The notes under the pieces: generated by a model
What the model was told of the DNA's origin: nothing
What the model saw: only the letters and a program-made list of their open reading frames with translations
Databases searched by the model: none
Position numbers and translations under genes: made by a program
Source: UBA4615 sp046046245
Lineage (GTDB): Bacteria > Pseudomonadota > Gammaproteobacteria > Burkholderiales > Burkholderiaceae_E
Length of the DNA stretch: 64,000 bases
Reading direction: 5' to 3'
NCBI GenBank assembly: GCA_046046245.1
Contig: JBJOKE010000014.1
Span: 57,537-121,536 of the forward strand
Shown: positions 8,514 to 17,259 of the stretch, in pieces
Layout of the letters: each line of letters begins with the position of its first letter
Position numbering within the stretch: the stretch's first letter is position 1

Positions 8514-9724
8514 AGCCGCTCGACCGGTCGCCCGCCGCACCGATCGCGCCGCTCGCGGGCGTACGCGTCGTCGACTTCTCGTCGAACATGGCCGGCCCCT
8601 ACGGCGCGATGATCCTCGCGCAGCTCGGCGCCGACGTCGTCAAGGTGGAGCCGCTCGCCGGCGACGATGCGCGTGCGTGGCCACCCTTCGTCGACGGCCT
8701 GAGCCTCACGCACCGCTTCGTCGGCGCGGGCAAGCGCGGCCTCGCGCTCGACCTCAAGCGCGCGGGCGGCGTCGAGGTCGCCCGCGCGCTGATCGCCCGC
8801 GCGGACGTCGTGCTGCAGAGCATGCGTCCCGGCGTCGCCGACCGGCTCGGCATCGGCGCCGAGGCCACCCGCGCGCTCGCGCCCGACGCGCTCCACTACG
8901 ACCTGAGCGCATTCGGCGGCGGCCCGACCGGCCGCGCCGAGCCCGGCTACGATCCGCTGGTGCAGGCCTTCTCGGGAATCATGATGATGACCGGCCACGA
9001 GGGCGGGCCGCCGACGCGCTGCGCCCCCTCCCTGATCGACCTCGGCACCGGCCAGTGGATCGCGATGGGCGTGATGGCCGCGCTGATGGCGCGCCGCGCC
9101 GGCCAGACGGTGCGTTCGATCGACACCGCGCTGGTGGACACCGCGTTCGCGGTGGTCCCGTACCAGGCGAGCGCCGCGCGGCTGTCGGGCGAGCGGCCGC
9201 CGAAGGCCGGCTCGGGCAACCCCATCGCCGCACCCTACCAGTGCTACCGTGCGCGCGACGGCGAGCTGCTGATCGCCGCGCCGAGCCAACGGCTGTGGGA
9301 CGCGGTGGTCGACGCGCTCGACGCGCCCGCGCTGCGGACGGACCCCCGCTTCGCGACGCCGGTCGCGCGCGCCGAGCACCGCGCGGCGCTGGAGGTCGAG
9401 CTCAACGCGCGGCTCGCGGCCGACGGCGTCGACGGCTGGATCGCGCGGCTGCGCGCGGCGGGCGTGCCGGTCTCGCGCGTGCACGGCCTCGACGAGGCGA
9501 CGCGCGGCGCCATCGCCGAGGAGCGCGGCACCTTCGTCGAGTCCGACGGCGTGCCGCTGGTGCGCCTGCCCTGGCTGTTCGACGGCGCGCCGGTCGCATG
9601 GCGCTCGCCCGCGCCGAGGCTCGGCGAGCACACGCTCGAGCTGCTCGCCGAGCTCGGCTACGACGACGCCCGGACGCGGGCGCTGATCGACGAGGGCGCG
9701 GTGCTCGCCGCATCCGCGGACTGA
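8510..9724 (+). CDS. Class III (CaiB/BaiF) CoA-transferase
   Basis: A single-domain, 404-residue family III CoA-transferase, the usual length for the family. The N-terminus has LAGVRVVDFSSNMAGPYGAMILAQLGADVVKVE, and the catalytic Asp lies in SLIDLGTGQWIAMGV, aligned with Asp169 of formyl-CoA transferase. The C-terminal block PRLGEHTLELLAELGY is also typical. The start is GTG overlapping the hydratase stop by 4 bases, with no upstream alternative of better context. Together with the fused enzyme at 3956-6448 the operon encodes three CoA-transferase modules, suggesting that two different acids, or an acid and its CoA donor, are handled. Confidence 0.9.
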   Translation: MKPLDRSPAAPIAPLAGVRVVDFSSNMAGPYGAMILAQLGADVVKVEPLAGDDARAWPPFVDGLSLTHRFVGAGKRGLALDLKRAGGVEVARALIARADVVLQSMRPGVADRLGIGAEATRALAPDALHYDLSAFGGGPTGRAEPGYDPLVQAFSGIMMMTGHEGGPPTRCAPSLIDLGTGQWIAMGVMAALMARRAGQTVRSIDTALVDTAFAVVPYQASAARLSGERPPKAGSGNPIAAPYQCYRARDGELLIAAPSQRLWDAVVDALDAPALRTDPRFATPVARAEHRAALEVELNARLAADGVDGWIARLRAAGVPVSRVHGLDEATRGAIAEERGTFVESDGVPLVRLPWLFDGAPVAWRSPAPRLGEHTLELLAELGYDDARTRALIDEGAVLAASAD

Positions 9725-9763
9725 CCTGCGGCGCACGGACGCCGTCGCAAGGAGGAGACCCCG

Positions 9764-10741
9764 ATGCACCGCCGACTCGCCCTCACCCGACTCGCCGCGC
9801 TCGCCGCGGGCACCGCCGCCGCGCCCCGGGCGTCCGCGCAGGCGCCGTATCCGAACAGGCCGGTGCGCATCGTCATCGGCTTCGGCCCGGGCAGCGGCAC
9901 CGACATCCTCGCGCGCCTGATCGCCGAGGAGCTCCGCGGCGCGCTCGGCCAACCCTTCGTCGTCGAGAACCGGCCCGGCGCAGCCGCGCAGATCGCCGCG
10001 ACCCAGGTCGCGAAGGCCGCGCCCGACGGCTACACGCTGTTCCTCACGTCGAACTCGTCGCACTCGGTCAACCCGCACGTGTTCAGGACGCTGCCCTACG
10101 ACCCCATCGCCGACTTCACGCCGATCGGCGGCACCGCATACTTCCCCTTCGTGCTGGCGGTCAACGCGACGCTGCCGGTCCGCACGCCGCAGGAGTTCGT
10201 GAGCTACGCACGCGCGAACCGCGGCAGGCTGAACTATGCATACGGCACGCCCACCGTGCAGATCCCGGCCGAGGCGCTGAACCGGCTGCTGGACCTGGAG
10301 GCGACCGGCATCGCCTACAAGAGCAGCCCCGGCGCGCTCACCGACGTCATCGGCGGGCAGGCGCAGTTCCTCGTCGTGGACCTCGCCTCCGCGAGGCCGC
10401 ACCTGCAGTCGGGCAAGCTGCGCGCGCTCGCGGTGACCACCTCGCGCCGCACCGCGCTCGCGCCCGAGCTGCCGACGATCGAGGAGACGCTCGGCCTGAA
10501 GGACTTCGACCTCGCCGCGTGGACCGGCCTCTTCGGGCCGGCGAACCTGCCGAAGGACGTGGTGGACCGGCTGTCGGGCGCGCTGATGCAGTCGCTCGCG
10601 AAGCCGGAGGTGCGCGAGCGGATCGTCACCGCCGGCGCCGAGCCGACGCCGTCGGATCCGGCGGCCTTCGGCGCGCTGGTCCGCCGGCAGCTCGAGGCCT
10701 GGGGCCGCAAGGTCGCCGACGCGGGCATCCAGCCGGAGTGA
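9764..10741 (+). CDS. Bug/TctC-family binding protein
   Basis: A 325-residue periplasmic binding protein. A basic N-terminus and an alanine-rich signal peptide ending in ASAQ precede RPVRIVIGFGPGSGTD, DGYTLFLTSNSSHSVN, LPYDPIADFTPIGG, IAYKSSPGALTDVIGGQ and the C-terminal WGRKVADAGIQPE. It is the closest relative in the window to the deleted Bug protein at 2051 and keeps the lobe-two region (PELPTIEETLGLKDFDLAAW onwards) that the other lacks. A strong AAGGAGGAG site about 7 bases upstream fixes the ATG. It lies 39 bases after the CoA-transferase and 2 bases before the IclR gene, so it appears to be operonic. Confidence 0.9.
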   Translation: MHRRLALTRLAALAAGTAAAPRASAQAPYPNRPVRIVIGFGPGSGTDILARLIAEELRGALGQPFVVENRPGAAAQIAATQVAKAAPDGYTLFLTSNSSHSVNPHVFRTLPYDPIADFTPIGGTAYFPFVLAVNATLPVRTPQEFVSYARANRGRLNYAYGTPTVQIPAEALNRLLDLEATGIAYKSSPGALTDVIGGQAQFLVVDLASARPHLQSGKLRALAVTTSRRTALAPELPTIEETLGLKDFDLAAWTGLFGPANLPKDVVDRLSGALMQSLAKPEVRERIVTAGAEPTPSDPAAFGALVRRQLEAWGRKVADAGIQPE

Positions 10742-10743
10742 GC

Positions 10744-11586
10744 ATGGCCGCGGCGACGCCCGACGACGGCCCGCGCTCCGTCCTGCGCGTGCTGCAGGTG
10801 CTCGGCGCGCTCGCGAAGGCGCCGCAGGGCATGACCCTGTCCGAGCTGTGCCGCGCGCTGTCGCTGCCGAAGACCACGCTGCACACGATGCTGCGCATGC
10901 TCGGGCAGGGTCGCTACGTGACCGCCGGCGGCGGCCGCTTCCGCGTCGGCCCGGAGGCGGTCGCGCTCGGCGCGTCGATCGCCGGCGCGCCGCGCGCGTT
11001 CCCCGACTGCGCGCTGGCCCTGCTCGAGGACCTCGGCCGGCGCACCGGCGAGACCGCGCTGCTCGCGGAGCTCACGCCCGACTACCGGTCGTGCCGCTAC
11101 GTGGCGACGGCCGAGTCCGACGCGTGGTTGCGCTTCTCCGTGCCGGTCGGCTCGCTGAAGCCGGCCTACGCCACCGGCAGCGGGCAGGCGATGCTCGCCT
11201 TCCTCGACGACGGGACGCTCGCGAGCGCCCTCGAGGGCATGCGGCTCGCACCGGTCACCGCGCGGACCGTCGTCACGCGCGGCGCGCTGCTCCGCGCGCT
11301 GCGGCGTGTCCGCGAGCGAGGCGTGAGCTCGGTCGAGGGCGGCACCGTGGCCGGCGTGATCTCGGTCGCCGCACCGATCTTCGACGGGGCCGGCGCCTGC
11401 ATCGGCGCGATCACGGTCGGCGGCCCGACGGCGCGGATCGAACCGCGGCTCGCCGAGGTGGAGGGCGAGGTCGCGGACGCCGCGCGTCAGGCGTCGCGGC
11501 TGCTGGGGTACCTGGGCGACTGGCCGCCGGCCCGCCACCGGCCGGCCGGCGGCAGGCGCCCGTCGAAGACGCGCGCCGGCGCGTGA
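10744..11586 (+). CDS. IclR-family transcriptional regulator
   Basis: A 280-residue regulator with an N-terminal winged helix-turn-helix (about 12-65; SVLRVLQVLGALAKAPQGMTLSELCRALSLPKTTLHTML) and a C-terminal effector-binding domain (about 85-255) with the family signatures SLKPAYATGSGQAMLA and GVSSVEGGTVAGVISVAAPIFD. IclR proteins bind small organic acids and usually control the adjacent catabolic operon. This gene is the last of the thiolase/CoA-transferase operon, 2 bases after the Bug gene, so it is probably an autogenous regulator of that pathway. The C-terminal tail is basic and Pro/Arg-rich, longer than in most relatives. Confidence 0.85.
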   Translation: MAAATPDDGPRSVLRVLQVLGALAKAPQGMTLSELCRALSLPKTTLHTMLRMLGQGRYVTAGGGRFRVGPEAVALGASIAGAPRAFPDCALALLEDLGRRTGETALLAELTPDYRSCRYVATAESDAWLRFSVPVGSLKPAYATGSGQAMLAFLDDGTLASALEGMRLAPVTARTVVTRGALLRALRRVRERGVSSVEGGTVAGVISVAAPIFDGAGACIGAITVGGPTARIEPRLAEVEGEVADAARQASRLLGYLGDWPPARHRPAGGRRPSKTRAGA

Positions 11587-11768
11587 CGTCGTCGACGTCG
11601 GACTGCGCGCGGCACCGGCCGCAGCGGGCCGAGGGGGATCGTGCGCGCTGCGGCATGCGGCCCCTTCCCTCCCCGCGCACCGGTTCCGCAGACCGCCCCC
11701 GCCGCGTGCCCCGGACCGCGGTTCCTGCGAGGATCGCCGACCCACCGCGTCCCCAGGAGTCCGCCGCC

Positions 11769-13361
11769 ATGACCGGCACGTTCGCCCGCAGCCAGCACGT
11801 CACCAAGACCGCCGTCGTCAGCCCGCACGGGGTCGTCTCGGCCCAGCACCGGCTCGCCGCCGAGCTCGGCGCGCAGGTCCTCGCCGGCGGCGGCGACTGC
11901 ATCGACGCCGCGGTGGCCGTGTCCTTCGCGATCGGCGCGCTCGAGCCGTGGATGAGCGGCGTGGGCGGCATCGGCGCGATGGTGGTCCACCGCGCGAAGG
12001 AGAACCGGACGGACGTGCTGTCGTTCGGCGGCGAGTCGCCGGCGGGGCTCGATCCCCGCGACTATCCGCTCGCGAAGGAAGGCACGGCCCGCAGCCTGTT
12101 TCCCTGGCCGGTCGTCGAGGGCGACCGCAACCTGCACGGCCCGGGCTCGATCGCGGTACCCGGCGTGGTCGCCGGCATGGGCGAGGCGCACGCGCGCTGG
12201 GGCCGGCTGCCATGGCGCGACCTGGTGCGGCCGGCGGCCGCGTTCGCCGACGAGGGGATCCTGGTCGACTGGTTCACCACGCTCGCGATCGCCACCGGCG
12301 CCGACGAGATGCGCCGCTACCCCGAGGCGGCCGGCGAGTTCCTGCGCGACGGCCTGCCCCCCTCGCCCGCCTGGGGCGTGCGCGACGTCGAGCGGCTGCC
12401 CCGGCCGCGCTACGGCGCCACGCTGCGGCACATCGCCGATCACGGCGCCCGCAGCCTCTACGAGGGCGACCTCGCGCACGCGCTCGCCGGCGAGGTCGCC
12501 GCGGCCGGCGGCTCGCTGCGCGCGTCGGACCTCGCGGCCTACCGGGTCCGCGGCGGTGCGTCGCTCGCGATCCCCTATCGGGGCGCGACGGTCCATGCGA
12601 CGCCCGAGCTGACCGCGGGCCCGACGCTCGCGCAGACGCTGCTGAAGCTGTCGGCGTGGACGCCCTCGGGGTCCGCGCCCGACGCCGAGGCCTACGCCGC
12701 CTACGGCCGAGCGCTGCAGGACGCCTACCGGCAGCGGCTCTCCGACATGGGCGACGCCGACGGACGTCGCGCGGTGGGCGCCGAGCACCTGCCCCGCCCC
12801 TCGTGCACGACCCATTTCAACGTGGTCGACGCCGAGGGCAACATGGCCTCGGTCACCCAGACGCTGCTGGGCATCTTCGGCTCGAAGTTCGTCGGCCCGT
12901 CGACCGGCATCCTGATGAACAACGGGATCATGTGGTTCGACCCGCGCCCGGGTGGCGCGAATGCGCTCGCCCCGGGCAGGCGCTGCCTGTCGAACTACAC
13001 GCCGGTGATCGCGGACCTGGGCGGCGGACGGCGGATCGCGGTCGGCGCCTCGGGCGGCCGACGGATCCTGCCCGCGGTCGCGCAGCTGCTGTCGTTCGCG
13101 ATCGACTACCGGATGGACCTGCAGGCCGCCTTCGACACGCCGCGCGTCGACGCGTCCGAGGGCGCGATCCTGATCGGCGACACGCGGATGCCCGCGGCGG
13201 TGCGCGAGCGGCTCGCGCGCGAGTTCGACCTCGAGACGGTCGCGCCGCAATCGCTGCCGATGAAGTTCGCCTGCCCGTCGGCGGTGCTGCGCGACGGCAC
13301 GATCAACCAGGGTGCGACCGAGGTCTTCAACCCCTGGTCGGACGCGATCGCCGCGGGCTGA
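11769..13361 (+). CDS. Gamma-glutamyltransferase family protein
   Basis: Ntn-hydrolase of the gamma-glutamyltransferase family, 530 residues. The autoprocessing and nucleophile region reads S-C-T-T-H-F-N-V-V-D-A-E-G-N, equivalent to the TTHYSVVD site of E. coli GGT where the second-chain N-terminal Thr is exposed. The upstream half contains the AELGAQVLAGGGDCIDAAVAVSFAIG and SGVGGIGAMVVH blocks of the large subunit. No signal peptide is visible, unlike periplasmic GGTs, so it may be a cytosolic amidase-like member. The ATG at 11769 follows a 182-base gap after the IclR gene, so it has its own promoter or is a separate unit. The true substrate is uncertain. Confidence 0.85.
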   Translation: MTGTFARSQHVTKTAVVSPHGVVSAQHRLAAELGAQVLAGGGDCIDAAVAVSFAIGALEPWMSGVGGIGAMVVHRAKENRTDVLSFGGESPAGLDPRDYPLAKEGTARSLFPWPVVEGDRNLHGPGSIAVPGVVAGMGEAHARWGRLPWRDLVRPAAAFADEGILVDWFTTLAIATGADEMRRYPEAAGEFLRDGLPPSPAWGVRDVERLPRPRYGATLRHIADHGARSLYEGDLAHALAGEVAAAGGSLRASDLAAYRVRGGASLAIPYRGATVHATPELTAGPTLAQTLLKLSAWTPSGSAPDAEAYAAYGRALQDAYRQRLSDMGDADGRRAVGAEHLPRPSCTTHFNVVDAEGNMASVTQTLLGIFGSKFVGPSTGILMNNGIMWFDPRPGGANALAPGRRCLSNYTPVIADLGGGRRIAVGASGGRRILPAVAQLLSFAIDYRMDLQAAFDTPRVDASEGAILIGDTRMPAAVRERLAREFDLETVAPQSLPMKFACPSAVLRDGTINQGATEVFNPWSDAIAAG

Positions 13362-13402
13362 CGGAGACGGGCGCCGACGAAGCGGCCGTCCCCGGTCCAG
13401 GC

Positions 13403-13567
13403 TCAGCCGTCGGCGCGCTTGTCCTGTGACGGCGACGCCGCCTGCGGCGTCGCGAACGCATCGGAGAAACGGCTGAGATCGCTCCAGCCGCATTCGGCCT
13501 CGAACCGCACGAGCGCCTGCTCGGTGGTCTCGGCCTGCACGTCGTGTCCGCTGTCGATCGGGTTCAT
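13403..13567 (-). CDS. Small hypothetical protein (54 aa)
   Basis: A short minus-strand ORF whose ATG at 13567 is preceded by a GAGGAC ribosome-binding site about 5 bases upstream. The product (MNPIDSGHDVQ to DKRADG) is acidic in the middle, with one Trp and one Cys, and has no signal peptide or membrane segment. Codon choice is G/C-ending like the neighbours. A longer GTG-type start at 13606 is possible. I do not recognise the family. It is convergent with the gamma-glutamyltransferase gene. Confidence 0.45.
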   Translation of the reverse strand: MNPIDSGHDVQAETTEQALVRFEAECGWSDLSRFSDAFATPQAASPSQDKRADG

Positions 13568-13832
13568 GTCGGTCCTCGTCCTGCTGCTGCACCCACCTCT
13601 GCCCAACGCGCGTCGTTCCGGATCGGCTGACGCACGATCGGTCCGATCATGCGCCGCGAACGACCTCGCGCAGGAGACGTCCCATCGTAGGCGTCGACCA
13701 TGAAGGTGTCATGACGCAAGCGAGTGAGGGCCCGGTCGGAGGGCGCCGCGCGATCGACGGTCGGCGGCGACTGCGCGACGGCTCGAGCGCCGCCGCCGGG
13801 GACGGCACCCTGCATCGACGCGCGTCGGGGCG

Positions 13833-14822
13833 TCAGTCCGCGTAGACGCCGGCCTTGCGGATCACCGGCCCCCACTTGGCGATCTCCGCCTCGAGGAAGG
13901 TCCGCAGCCCCGCTGGGGTCATCTTCTCGGGCGGCACGATGTCGGCGCTCAGCTCGAGCATCCGCTGCTTCACGGTCGCGTCGTCCATCGCGGCGCGCAG
14001 CGCGGCGTTCAGCCGGTCGAGCACGGGCTGAGACGTGCCCTTCGGCGCGTAGAGCCCGTGCCAGACCTTGACCTCGAAGCCCCGCAGGCCCTGCTCGTCG
14101 AGGGTCGGGACGTTGGGCAGCGCGGCGAGGCGCTTCGGCACCGTCACGCCGAAGACCTTGACGCGGCCGTCCTTGATCAGCGGCACGGTCTGCGTGGTCT
14201 GGTCGCACAGCAGGTCGACCTGGCCGCCGAGCAGGTCGGTCATCGCCGGGCCGGTGCCCTTGTACGGCACGGTCGTCATGTCGACGCCCACCGCGCTCTG
14301 GAACAGCAGCCCGCACAGGTGCGAGACCGCGCCGAGGCCGGCGTTGGCCAGCGTGACCTTGTCGCGGTTCGCGCGGATGTAGGCGAGCAGCTCGTCGAGC
14401 GTGTTCGCCGGGAAGTCCTTGCGCGCGAGCAGGGTCATCGGCACGTCGACCACCTGGCCGAGGTAATCGAAGTCCTTCAGCGGGTCGAAGGTCATCTTGC
14501 GGTAGAGCGCGGGCGCGGTCGCCATGCCCATGTGGTGCATGAAGATCGTGTAGCCGTCGGGCTTGGCGCGGGCGACGCGGGTGGCGCCGATCGTGCCGCC
14601 GGCGCCCACGGTGTTCTCGACCACCACCTGCTGGCCGAGCGACTTCGCCATCGGCACGGACATCATCCGCGCGACCACGTCGGTGGGGCCGCCGGCGGCG
14701 AACGGGATGACCAGCGTGACCGGACGGTCGGGCCAGGCCTGGGCGGCGGCGTTGCCGGTCAGGCCGAGGGCGAGGGCCGCGGCGGCGGCGAGGCGCGGCA
14801 GGCGCGCGTGAAGCAGGCTCAT
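13833..14822 (-). CDS. Bug/TctC-family binding protein
   Basis: A full-length (329 aa) periplasmic binding protein. The signal peptide (LAAAAALALGLTGNAAAQ) is followed by RPVTLVIPFAAGGPTDVVAR, VVVENTVGAGGTIGATRVA, DGYTIFMHHMGMA, VPYKGTGPAMTDLLGGQ and the terminal WGPVIRKAGVYAD. The ATG at 14822 has an AGGAGA site about 9 bases upstream. It is a monocistronic minus-strand gene, divergent from the nucleoside deoxyribosyltransferase, and has no tripartite transporter membrane genes beside it. The ligand is probably a carboxylate but cannot be inferred. Confidence 0.9.
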   Translation of the reverse strand: MSLLHARLPRLAAAAALALGLTGNAAAQAWPDRPVTLVIPFAAGGPTDVVARMMSVPMAKSLGQQVVVENTVGAGGTIGATRVARAKPDGYTIFMHHMGMATAPALYRKMTFDPLKDFDYLGQVVDVPMTLLARKDFPANTLDELLAYIRANRDKVTLANAGLGAVSHLCGLLFQSAVGVDMTTVPYKGTGPAMTDLLGGQVDLLCDQTTQTVPLIKDGRVKVFGVTVPKRLAALPNVPTLDEQGLRGFEVKVWHGLYAPKGTSQPVLDRLNAALRAAMDDATVKQRMLELSADIVPPEKMTPAGLRTFLEAEIAKWGPVIRKAGVYAD

Positions 14823-14958
14823 TCGGGGTCGTCTCCTCTGTCGCGGGACGCGGTGGGGATCGCGTCCGTCCGCGGGTGCCGGGCACCGCCGCCATTGTGC
14901 CGGGTCCTGCGGACCCGCCCCGGTATCATCGGGACACGAACCGTCCCGCGCCGACCCG

Positions 14959-15516
14959 ATGCCCGCCGCCCCCTCCGTCTACCTCGCCGGCCCCGACGTC
15001 TTCCGCCCGGACGCGCCGGACCGCTATCGCCGGATGGAACTGCTGTGTGCGCGGATGGGCCTCGTGGGGCTGCGGCCGTCCGACGGCGGCCTCGCGGCCG
15101 ACGCCGCGGCGTGCGGGTCGGATCTCGCGCAGCGGATCTACGAGGGCAACATCGAGCGGATCCGCCGCTGCGACGCGGTCGTCGCCAACCTGTCGCCGTT
15201 CCGCGGGCAGGTCGAGCCCGACAGCGGCACGGTCTTCGAGGTCGGCATCGCGGTCGCGCTCGGCAAGCCGGTCGCGGCCTGGCTGCCGGGTGCCGAGCTG
15301 TCGTACGCCGAGCGCGTGCGACGCGCGTTCCCCACCCGCACCGACGCCGACGGCACGCTCTGGGACGACGCGCACGGTACCTGGGTCGAAGGCTTCGGCG
15401 AGCCGATGAACCTCATGCTGTCGCGCTCGACACGGCTGTTCGGCTCGTTCGAGCAGGCCCTCGCGCACCTCGCCGCGGTGCTGCGGCCCGCGCCGCACGC
15501 GGTCGCCGCGCGGTGA
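14959..15516 (+). CDS. Nucleoside 2-deoxyribosyltransferase family protein
   Basis: A 185-residue cytosolic protein of the nucleoside 2-deoxyribosyltransferase fold. It opens with V-Y-L-A-G-P-D-V-F, followed by RCDAVVANLSPFRGQVEPDSGTVFEVGIAVALGKPVAAWL, in which the Glu of DSGTVFEVGIA is the expected nucleophile and Asp of CDAVVANL lines the active site. Relatives swap bases on deoxyribonucleosides or hydrolyse 2'-deoxynucleoside 5'-phosphates, with a role in nucleotide salvage or pool sanitation. The GST gene follows after 13 bases. The start is the ATG closest to the conserved N-terminal strand. Confidence 0.85.
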   Translation: MPAAPSVYLAGPDVFRPDAPDRYRRMELLCARMGLVGLRPSDGGLAADAAACGSDLAQRIYEGNIERIRRCDAVVANLSPFRGQVEPDSGTVFEVGIAVALGKPVAAWLPGAELSYAERVRRAFPTRTDADGTLWDDAHGTWVEGFGEPMNLMLSRSTRLFGSFEQALAHLAAVLRPAPHAVAAR

Positions 15517-15529
15517 CGGGGTCGCGACC

Positions 15530-16186
15530 GTGACGATCCGCATCCACGGCATCGCGACGTCGCGGGCGCTGCGCCCGCTGTGGGCCGCGCTCGAGCTGGG
15601 CGTGCCCTTCGAGCACGTGCCGGTACCCTACCGGGGCGGCGCGACGCGCACGCCCGAGTTCCTCGCGCTGAATCCCAACGGGCGTGTCCCGGTGCTGGTC
15701 GACGCGCGCGGCGACGAGCCGGTGGTGGTCTGGGAGAGCATGGCCTGCGTGCTCTACCTCGCGCGCACCGCGGGCGCGGCCGACGGCCGCGGTATCGCGC
15801 CGTCGACGCCCGCCGAGGAGGGCGAGGCGCTGCGCTGGTCGTTCTGGGCGATGACCGAGCTCGAGAGAGACGCGCTGACCGTGCTGATGCACCGGATGAC
15901 GATGCCCGCCGCCGAGCGCCGCCCGGAGCTCGCGGACCAGGCCGGGAAGCGGCTGCGCGCGCCGCTCGGCGTGCTCGAGGCGCAGCTCGGTGCGCGGGCG
16001 TCGCACGGTCACGCCTGGCTCGCCGGCGACCGGTTCACCGTGGCAGACCTCTGCGTGGCGAGCGTCGCGTACTGGCTGCGGCCGGCACCGGCCCTGCTGG
16101 ACCCACACCCCCGGGTACGCGGCTGGCTCGACGCCTGCCTCGACCGGCCCGCGTGGCGGGCGGCGAACGCACTCGGCCAGGGCTGA
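15530..16186 (+). CDS. Glutathione S-transferase family protein
   Basis: A 218-residue GST. The N-terminal thioredoxin-like domain (about 1-80) has the pattern IATSRALRPLWAALELGVPFE, the cis-Pro region G-R-V-P-V-L-V and the E-S glutathione-gamma-Glu contact (VVWESMACVLYLA). The C-terminal helical domain has the hydrophobic staple/N-cap motif F-T-V-A-D-L-C. It probably conjugates or isomerises small electrophiles using glutathione. The start is GTG, 13 bases after the upstream gene, so the two are likely co-transcribed. Its substrate is unknown. Confidence 0.85.
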   Translation: MTIRIHGIATSRALRPLWAALELGVPFEHVPVPYRGGATRTPEFLALNPNGRVPVLVDARGDEPVVVWESMACVLYLARTAGAADGRGIAPSTPAEEGEALRWSFWAMTELERDALTVLMHRMTMPAAERRPELADQAGKRLRAPLGVLEAQLGARASHGHAWLAGDRFTVADLCVASVAYWLRPAPALLDPHPRVRGWLDACLDRPAWRAANALGQG

Positions 16187-16399
16187 CCGGCTCGCCCGCG
16201 CGCCCCCCGGCGGACGGGTGTGGATGCAGGCCCACGCACGGGCCGCCGGTCGCCGGCGGTCGGCCGTCCGACCGCAGCGGCGCGGACAGGCGGCACGCCG
16301 GCACCACACTCGGCGTCCGAGCGGCGCATCGCGTCGCCCCCACACGATGCCCGCGGCCGCCGGCGAAGCCGTCCGGCCGCGGTCGAGACCGTACCGACG

Positions 16400-17173
16400 A
16401 TGAAGTTCTTCCGGTCGCCTCGAGGCCCCGCCTCGCCCTACGTGGCCCCGCCCCCGGCCGTCGTCGACCCGCGCTCGGGTCGCGACGCGGCGGCGACGCC
16501 GACCGCCCAGGCCGTGCCGGCTGCGCGACCGCCGCTCGTGCCGGGTCGGGTCGCGCCGCCCGACGTGAGGTCTCCGGTCGAGGAAACCGCGCAGCCCGTT
16601 CGGTCGACATCGTCCGACCGGCCCGCCCGAAGCGATCGGTCCGACTCGGCCACCCGCACCGAGCCGGCGGCACCGGCCGCGCCGAGTGCCGCGGTGCGGC
16701 CGGCGGTGGCGTCCGCATCGACGCCGGCTCCGACGCCGACGCCGACGCCGACGCCGGCTCCGACGCCGACGCCGACGCCCTACGCGGCTCGCCCGGCCGC
16801 ACGGCCCGCTGCCACGCCCCCGGTGGCCGAGGCGAAACGCCCACCGCAGCGCGACGCGAAGGGCAACTGGCTCCGACGCCCGCCGCAGCCGCTGACGATC
16901 GCCTCGCACCAGGTCGCGATCGCGCTCGGCAAGGAGGGCGAGCCGATCCCCGGCCTCGCGCGTCGCTTCCCGCACGTGCTGAACCGGATCTCGGCCAACT
17001 GGGAGGATCCGCCGGCGACCGCCGAGCTGATCGACGACCTGCTGGTCGACCGCCGCGGCGGACGTCGCGGCTTTCCGGCAGACGTGCTCGCCGAGCTGCT
17101 GACCATCCGGCGGCTCGTCGTGAGGCGGATGGTCGGCATCGCGCCGAAGACCCGCGCACCCGAGTCGCGCTGA
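16400..17173 (+). CDS. Conserved hypothetical with disordered Pro/Ala/Thr N-terminus
   Basis: A 257-residue protein. Residues about 1-150 are low-complexity Pro/Ala/Ser/Thr with a PTPTPTPAPTPTPTP stretch and are probably disordered. The C-terminal part (about 155-250) is well ordered, with RDAKGNWLRRPPQPLTIASH, LARRFPHVLNRISANW and RRGGRRGFPADVLAELLTI. I recall similar C-terminal domains in other Burkholderiales proteins of unknown function. I assign no activity. The ATG at 16400 (MKFFRSP) is preferred over an upstream in-frame GTG-type start at 16220, because the intervening sequence looks non-coding. Confidence 0.7.
   Translation: MKFFRSPRGPASPYVAPPPAVVDPRSGRDAAATPTAQAVPAARPPLVPGRVAPPDVRSPVEETAQPVRSTSSDRPARSDRSDSATRTEPAAPAAPSAAVRPAVASASTPAPTPTPTPTPAPTPTPTPYAARPAARPAATPPVAEAKRPPQRDAKGNWLRRPPQPLTIASHQVAIALGKEGEPIPGLARRFPHVLNRISANWEDPPATAELIDDLLVDRRGGRRGFPADVLAELLTIRRLVVRRMVGIAPKTRAPESR
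16721..16779 (+). repeat. Direct 30-bp duplication in Pro/Thr-rich coding sequence
   Basis: A 30-base unit made of gacgcc/ggctcc triplet pairs is present twice back to back (16721-16750 and 16751-16779) and encodes the APTPTPTPTP stretch of the hypothetical protein. Its regularity makes it a likely site of length variation. Confidence 0.8.
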
Positions 17174-17259
17174 CCTGCCGATCGGCCGCGTGCCGGTCAC
17201 CCGTCTCGCCACGGCACGCCCGGCGCCGCATCGACGCGCTCACCGCCGCATCGACACGC

